Assembly: GCA_022818135.1 (NCBI GenBank)
Contig: JAFMSR010000016.1
Location: 11,772,177 to 11,836,176, forward strand
Origin: Saxidomus purpurata
Lineage: Eukaryota > Mollusca > Bivalvia > Venerida > Veneridae
DNA: 64,000 nt
Direction of reading: 5' to 3'
Positions 38,101 to 47,100 of this stretch are shown here, piece after piece; within the stretch, counting starts at the first letter, position 1, and each line of letters begins with the position of its first letter. Both the position numbers and the translations under genes were made by a program. The notes beneath the pieces are model-generated. The model was given only the letters and a program-made list of their open reading frames with translations. It did no database searches and was not told the DNA's origin.

Positions 38101-41100
38101 ATCAGCCAGATCTATCAATCCACAACACATGAAAATTCACAATATTACCATGGCAACAGGAACTGAACAAAAGATTATAATGAGTTCAAATATGGAAACA
38201 ACTCTCGGTAATCAAAACGGCAGAGGTGGTCCAATCATAGGAAAGTTTTCACAGAGAGGACCAATCAAACAACAGCCTCAGAGGCAGGTGACACCGGTGT
38301 CAACCGGTCCATCCATCCTGCAGCAGACGTTACAAACTGGAGCGCAGAACAATCGACCCATCCCTACAACTGCGATACATATTGTCCCATCTCCCCAGCA
38401 AGCATTGCTAAATCAGCAGTATGCCAATAAAAATAGTATGCCAACTTTTACGACTATGGGGAAGCCAATTTCAGCTTCTGTTCCATCAGTTTCGTTGCAG
38501 CAGAATCCAGTTCAGGGAAGTTTCAATACTTCGATGGCTACAGCTAATGTACCGCCACAAACAATCCTACCCAATGCGTCTTCAGCAGGACTGAAGAACA
38601 TGAATGGAACCATAGTGCTTCAAGGAATCCCAGCCTCCCAGTATGGGATGATTATTGGCAATCAAGCCATAGCATCGCCAACTGTTACCAAACCACCAAC
38701 ACTGCCTGTAGCGGGTTCTACACAGTACATTAATAATTCCTTACAGAACTATGTGCCTTCCATATCCGCCTCACAAAATCAAGGTCAGGCGACGCCTACG
38801 CAAACGATGGCACCTCCAACTGTTCTGACCAACTTTATTATCAAGCCAGGACAAGCAGGCCAAACGATTCAGCCAGCCCTGAATTCTCCTTCACCAGGGC
38901 AACCAGTTACTCCAAATTTCAATCAGCATATGCAGTCCACACATGTTCAGTACATCCTACCATCAATAAGAATGCAGGCTCCACCTACAGGGGGTAAAGT
39001 CCAGAATCATGTGATTCAGATGGCTCTTCCTGGTACCCACCTTCCACAAGGCAGTATTCAGCTGACCTTTGCAGGGAACCAGAATAATGCACAAGCTCAG
39101 TCAGTGCAACCAGTTCAACAAGTCCAAATGTCTCCGCAGCAGGTTCAGGCGGGAAAGATTCAGTTAGGACCAGGATTCAAGGTTGTCCCAAGTCCAGTGA
39201 AACAGCAGCCGTCGCCAGCAGCCTCACCCCAACTGAGTACAGCTCCTCAAACCATACAGGTTTGTGCACTTTATCATAATTACAGTTCTTTACCTTTAGC
39301 CTTTCAATGTTTTCTTCATATACACAGCTTGGTGTTTCCTTATTTTTAATTCTGTTCATACAGTCACATTACATCTTTTGAGTTGTAATAGTTGAAATAC
39401 TTGTGAATGACAAGATATTTGTTGTAACTTTGTTCCTATGTTGAACAACCAACCTTAAAGGATATATCCTTCAGATGAAAGAATATGACAGTCTTGTAAG
39501 ACCCGAAGCAAGAGGGCCCTGCCCATGGAGTCAAACTCCTACCAGATTTACAGATACAGTATCATGACATTTGTAAAGTAATTTCTGTTGTCTGCTAGTG
39601 AAATGGCATTAAAATAGGAGGATAGGTTGTTCGTGCCTTGATGATGTGCATCTCTTTAAAAAGAAATGAACCAGATGTAAGAACACTGGGTAATAAGTGC
39701 ACCTGATTATTTAAATTCAGCCATACGCTGACACGGGCTTGACTGCACAACCCATTTTCCAGAACAGTCTTCCTGTTGAATTTGTTCTCATAACAAACTC
39801 TTGTATGCAATAACAGGTGATCAGTCAGAACATGGGAAATAAACAGCAGACTGTGACCCAGTATGTAGCTGTAAGCCAGGCACCAGGTGTGCTAGCATCA
39901 CCACAACAGCTACAGATACAACCTGGACCAGTCAGTCAGCCAGTAGTATCCGGGCACCAGCAAAATCAGCACTTACAGGTAAGTCATTGATTTTCACTGA
40001 TTTCCAAAGAGAACACTGCAAATTGGGTAGTTTTTATGTGATGAAAACTTCTCATTTGTTTGCAGACTACTATTCATGAAATGGTAATTCTTCAATAGTA
40101 AATCTGTGTAAAATGAATTTGGGGAAATTTGCAAAAAAATCATCTTGTATATTAACCAATTTACTGTATCCATTTAACTTATTCTTTGCTTAGACCAGTT
40201 CCGTGTCCCTTGGCAGCCGGTGTAGATCAGAATTGACCTGCATTTCCACTCGGTCTGATCATTGTCTGCACTGCTTGTTGTTCATGAGGTAAATTCTCAT
40301 AGAGCAATATTATAAAGATTCCCAATTAAAAAATGAAGTAGTCTGTGTAAGAAATTCAGCCAGGTAAATGACAGTAATCGTTACATGCCATTCAGGAAAT
40401 GTATGATTAGAAAATTTACAAAGGAAAAACTAGCACCAGTGCTACAGAGATACCAATATTTGAAAGGCATTTTGAGGTAGTAAGATGTGCTTTTAATTGA
40501 AAAAGTTCCACTGAACATCATCATTAGACAGTTTATAGTCTTGGCCAACCCATGAGTCAGACTGCCATACAGTTTCAGTAACCTCGGACATATACTAGGG
40601 ATTTCTAACACAGAAAAAATGATTTTGAATCAAGGCAGTATTATATCAAATTTTAAGAAGTTTATTTTTGTGTTGATCATTTCAGAGTCAGTTACAGCAA
40701 CATCTACAGTCTGTACAACCTGTTCAAACACTTAACACACAGGTAAGTCAGGGTTTTGTTTTGTCTATTGGAGGGGAGTTTGACTTGGCTGTGACAATGG
40801 CAATTTGATGTATGTGCTATGCACTTCCTAGCTTTTCCAGATACATGTAATAACTTTGTCAGTAGCTGGTCTGAATAGCTGGAAGTGATACATAACATCC
40901 AGTTCTGAATTGCTTGAAGTAAGGCCATCCCTAATTACACTTGAATAATTGATGTATGTATATGTTTGAGCCTAGCAGTGAAATGGTTGAGGTATTGACC
41001 TTAATATCATGAAAAAGTAAAATTTTGTTCAAGTTTTGTTACAAAAGACTGTTTTGTTATTCAATGAATTTTGACATCCTATGATGCTTATATTTTTATG

Positions 41101-44100
41101 TTTCTTTAGCAGCCTCTGATGCAGCAGGCGTTACAGCAACCAGTCCAGCAGCCAACCTTGCAGCAAGCACTGCAGGCACCAGTACAGTACCAGCAGGCCC
41201 AAGTTCAAGTAAACCATCAGCCACAACAACAAAGGGTGTTACTACCCTCGTCACAAAAGTAAGTGTCGGCGTCTTCAAAAATCGGACATAACGTGATCTG
41301 TGTAATTGAACTTTTGTCTTGAAGTACATGTATATCAGATTTCTATATCAGAGACTACATGTATGTTGTAGCAGATCAAAATAATTATAAATCGTAAGTA
41401 ACCATCAATAAAAAGATAGGAGTCCTGTTTGCCTGTTGAATGTCTGAGATGACTTAATTTACTTTCCAGTGTTCAATTTTAGATTTAATTTTCGCGAATT
41501 TCCCACTTGGCTACTATAACATTTTGGTGAAAGATTCATTTAGAATAAGAAAATTCTGTATCCTTGAAAAAAATTGGAATAAGTTTGCACACAAATTGTG
41601 ATATTTTCGTTGCCCAAAAATGTTTACCCAGTTTACAGCACTTCTTTTGTATTCCTTTCAGATTAACGTTTGTTCAACCTTCTAACAGTATATCTGCATC
41701 GTCTGTTGCATCGCCAGGTTTAAAAGTGGTTAACTCAGCAGCATCACCAGCGTATATACAGTATGTGGGATCTGTGCAAGGTATGTTGCTCACCACCTCT
41801 GTGGCTAAGTGGTAAAGGTTGCTTACTTGTAATCACAAAATCTCACAGTGATTTGGGGCCTTGAGTTCGAGCCCCGCTACTGACCATGACTCTTTGTGTG
41901 AGAAAAATGACAGTTTCTGACAGAGGATACTATAGGGGTCTAGTACTGGTCCTTCCCAGGAATGATGGTTGGGTAAACTGTCCACCTGCATGTTGCCATG
42001 GTGCACTGATGCTTGTTAAACAGGGTCATTGGTCATGACTACTGCTGCAAAGGAATTTTAAAGGGGTATACAGTAAACTCTGTATATAATGCCTCTGGAT
42101 TTTGTGAATGATCTTGTGAATAAATGTAAGTTAAGACTTACAGTTTCCTATGTTTCTTTTTTTAGCTCAAGTTAGGACTATTACAGTTTGCATGTTTCTT
42201 TTTTTAGCTCAGTTAGGACATTACAGTTTGCTATGTTTCTTTTTTTAGCTCAAGTTAGGACTATTACAGTTTCCTATGTTTCTTTTTTTAGCTCAAGTTA
42301 GGACTATTACAGTTTCCTGTGTTTCTTTTTTTAGCTCAAGTTAGGACTATTACAGTTTCCTGTGTTTCTTTTTTTAGCTCAAGTTAGGACTATTACAGTT
42401 TGCTATGTTTCTTTTTTTAGCTCAAGTTAGGACTATTACAGTTTGCTATGTTTCTTTTTTTAGCTCAAGTTAGGACTATTACAGTTTCCTATGTTTCTTT
42501 TTTTAGCTCAAGTTAGGACTATTACAGTTTGCTATGTTTCTTTTTTTAGCTCAAGTTAGGACTATTACAGTTTGCTATGTTTCTTTTTTTAGCTCAAGTT
42601 AGGACTATTACAGTTTGCTATGTTTCTTTTTTTAGCTCACCTTTGTTATAAGGAAGTTGACAGGATGTAAGTGCAGAAGTTGACTATGTACATTGTTGTT
42701 GTATTTTTGTTACCAGGGCAACAAGGGGCTGTTCAGCAGGTTCTGATTCAGCCACAGAATGTCCAGAGACCCCCCTCAGCTGGAAATGTTTCCATGACAA
42801 CCACACAGCCGGCTACACAACCTACCATAGCACCTAAACCAACTCCAGTACTGAGTAAAACGGGAACTCCACCGGAAAACCACAGTCCCATGTTCTACCA
42901 AGGTCAGTGAATCAATACCATTGTTTTAAATAATATATTTTTGTAAAGCTAAATAAGTGACATCTATACCTGAATTTTTTGGTTAGTTTTTGCAAGAAGT
43001 TAATGGCGGGACAGAAGGCTGACTCTGTGGTGTAGTGGTTAGTCACTGACTTCAATGGCTGTAACCTGTCATTGATATGAGGGTCATGGGTTCGAGCCCT
43101 GCTACCAACCATGACTCTGAGAAAGCTGCAGTTTCTTATGAAAGGGGGGTCGGGGGTCACTTGTAGACGGGTGCATGAAACAGGGCCATTGTGGCTTTTT
43201 GTATTATAAAATTTACCAAACCAGTGAAATTTAAATGCCCAAACAAAAGAAATAGCAGGCATATCTGTGTTATACTTCATTTTGCCAAAAAAGAGATAAG
43301 AACCGTATCAGTATGTTATAGGGGTCATGAATCTGAAGAACCAAAGCTACATTACTATGGCATCTGATATGAAAGGAGAGATTGGTTACATCACCAGTTC
43401 CAACCTTCAACCCAAACCACAGAAGGTGAAAGCCACTATAGCGAATATACCTGTGGCCACAGAGAGCCTGCAGAAGTTTACTACACTTTCATGTAAGTAT
43501 CTAGGTATAGAGGAGTGTTTGCTGTATGCAAGTATCTGGTCATAGAGTAATAGATGTAAGTTGTAAAATTGTTTCCAAGCCCAGGAATGTAGCAATACTG
43601 AAGAAGTATAGCTTTGACTGTTGTCAAATGGGGAGGATTTAACCTTGGAATTGGAAAAGTACACAGAAAAAAGAAATGCTTAAAAAAGATACTACAATCA
43701 GAAAAAGCTTGATTCAGATTTATCATTATTGAAGATTGCTGAAAAGGACAAATTTGGAGTTTATGTATTTACTTCTCAACAAATTGTAGCAATATGTTTT
43801 TACTCATCAGTAACTTCTCAAGCCAACTGTAGAAAACTACAGATGGTGACAAGATTTTTTTAAAACAGAAAATGAAGTCTCATGAAAATTGTTCTGTTCT
43901 TTCTTTCAGCCCAGAAACAGTATGGTAGTGTATCGACACCTAAAAATTTCCCGATGTCTCCAAGCTTGACATCTGCTCTTGCCTCTCCATCAACTATTGT
44001 ATCCCCATCAAGGACCTCGCCATCCCAGGCGATCAGGGATCATCAGGGCTTAGACCACAGACCGCAGAAGCCTTCCCCACTTGTGCTGTCATCGTCTCCA

Positions 44101-47100
44101 GTGAGCAAGCCAGTAGACATTTCAGAAAATCTGAAGATTCAGGACACGCTGAGTCAGGAGGCTCCTGAAGTGGATGCAAATGGGAAACCTCAGAGGCCTG
44201 GCAAAGGGAAAAGATACAAAGATTTCATAGCTGAAAATGGCATAAAACCTTTCAAAAAGGACAGGAAGGTGAATAAGAACGCTCTAGATTGTAAACTCAC
44301 TGTTTAGGGTATTGCTGTTCGCGATTTATGCGCAGACAGACTCGTTCAAATTTTAAATTCGTGAAAGGAGAATTCTCCCGTAGTAAATCGGTGTGAAATG
44401 AATCTTTCGTTAGACTTTAAAATTAGCGTAGTGGGAAATTCACGAAAATAGCGAAAATTAAATCATGAATATATCCCAATTTAAAGTTATCAACTTCGGT
44501 AACATTTACAGGACTTGTTTTGACTTGATTTATCTAGAGACTGGAACTGGTATTGAGTGTTAACTGTTTAGCACAAATGAGAAAAACGTTCCTTATTGTA
44601 CAGAGTTTGAGTGAACTGTTTTCTGTAATAATTGAAATGGCAAAAAGACAGAAATTTAATCAGGATATTACTCTCTAAGAATATAAACATTTTATTACAG
44701 GTTTACAGTAGCAAGTCTGGAACGCAGGACACTCCCTCCTCCGAGGACAAGAACCAGTCTGTGTTACATGAGCAGACGACAAGCTCTGCAGTGACCCAGA
44801 TCACAGTGACTGGTCCTGAGGAATCCGAGATACAGAGCAGCTCAATACAGATGTTGTCACCCCCGCCATCAGTAAGATCACCTTTTCTTTCATTGTTGTA
44901 AAGTTTTCTGAAAAGTATGTACTGTACTGTCAGAGATTAAGTCAAACTGTTTATCTTTTTCGGTTTTGTGGATTGATCTGGAGATCAAAAACCGAAAACT
45001 TTTTATTTTGCAAATTCAAAGTGATTTATAGTAAATTCTATCCTGGAGAGGATGTAAATGCTATGAATTGATGTTTGCAGGCTGGTGAAAAGGTGAAACA
45101 CAAACCACCACCTTTGCCAAGCCCATCATCTCTGAATGTCCCATCTCCGATGCCTTCACCTGGGCTAAGCAGTCCAAGGAAAACAATATTCAAGAAGAAT
45201 ATAGATGATGGCATGGATAAGTAAGTTAAAAAAGAAACTAAAAGACAACATGTTGTTCAATTCATTTAGTCCTGGCCGCTTAGATGCAGAGTAATGTTTT
45301 AAACAATAGATTGTTAAGTATTACAAGTAAATATGTAAGATGCCATGTACCTTCAGATTTTAATTTTATAACCCTCCTATTAATTTCTTTTGAATTGTCG
45401 GCGATCCATATAAATAGATACTGATATTAATGAGCAAGCCGGTAATACACACTTGACATTGTGACGTCAGGAAGTGACACTGAGCTATCACAAAGGCATT
45501 TGAATTTCTGCTTATGTTGAGTCGTTAAATGAACTAAAAATGACCAAATCCTCAAAAATTGCAAAGTGAATGGTGATGAAATACATGTAGTTATTTGTTG
45601 TTTTTTTTTGACATGGTATATGAGGATATATTATCTGCCTTGAGATGATATCGCCCTTGCCTTGTGATATATCCCAACATACAACATCAAAAACATGATA
45701 TAAGTTTGAAATAAGATTAAATTGTTTAATTGTAATGTTACTATGGAACTTACTTATCTGTATAGTTTGATATTTCATATGTAAGTACATTGTATTAGAC
45801 ATTTAAACTTCAGGGTTTTGGAACGTGTGAACTTTGACGAGCGTTTTGAACAACTTCCACAGTTTAATCCCGAGACGTCAGAAGTCGGTACACCTTTACC
45901 CCAAAGCCCTAGAGGAATTATAGTCAGTTACAAAAAAAGAAGGAAAATATCCTCATTAGGTAAAAAAATAAAATGATAATAATTGGGCCTAACATTATTT
46001 CAACAGTTTTTCGGTAAATTGTAAAAATCACCAACCAGCATACTTTTATTTCTTTCTGCCTTATTGTAAGTAAGCCAGTAGCTTGTGCATGAGAAACTGA
46101 GAAAGAAAGAAAATTTGGACCTAGTCAAGAGTTCATGTTATCTCAAATAGAGACCATCTTCTTCTTTTTCTACTTCTTCCTCTTCTTCTTCTCCTCTTCT
46201 AACTGCACTCCTTGAAGACTGTAAGATCAAATTTGCAACTTAATATCTAAACTGAGAAAACTGTATACTAGGTGACTACTGCAGACGTCAGCCTTGCATC
46301 TACAGATTTGTCTGAGTTTTATTTAAGCTCACCTCATGTGCAGCAGAATCTCTTGAGTTTTATTTAAGCTCACCTCATGTGCAGTAGAAACTCTGAGTTT
46401 TATTTAAGCTCCCCTCTTGTACACCAGAATCTCTGAGTTTTATTTAAGCTCACATTCCATGCAGCAGAATCTCCTGAGTTATTTAAGCTCACCTCTTGTG
46501 CAGCAAAATCTCTTGTAAACATCTAGAATGGGGAGAAAATTTTATTAACCCTAGGACCTTGAGTTCTAGGTCGAATTGTTATTTACTTGATGAATGTACA
46601 GTTGTATTTGAACTTGGATATCGAGAGGCAGGTGATGCTATAAAATGGTCATTAGGAATGAAAATGTCTTTTTAGAAAAAAGTTAATTAACTCTTTTATA
46701 GTACATGTAGACCAGCTGATAACAGTATCCTGGTTAAATATGGAAAGTTACTGCCTGCATGACTAATACCGTATTTTAGTACATGTTTTATAGAGAAGTT
46801 CTAATGTTCATTTTCCTGTATCTTGTAGCAAAGCCAGACAATGCTGATGGTAGCTCCGACCACACCTCTGACGCATCACAAACACCCCATACCCCTATGG
46901 CATCTCTGCCTCACACTCCCCATACCCCTAAAACTCCGAGAAGCGCAAGATTTGATGACGGCCAGTTCTTTGGGAAAGATTTCAGCCTTGAGACTCTTGC
47001 AGATGCTGCAATATCAAGACCAGGTTAGTATTCTAACTCTTTGAAAGTTGCCGTACATTTATGTCTAAAATGTATAGTTTTCAGATTTAAACATTGCCAC

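Noticed and set aside
41797..43105. tRNA genes at the SINE heads
   Set aside because: A and B boxes are present but the acceptor and anticodon stems do not pair; they are SINE heads.
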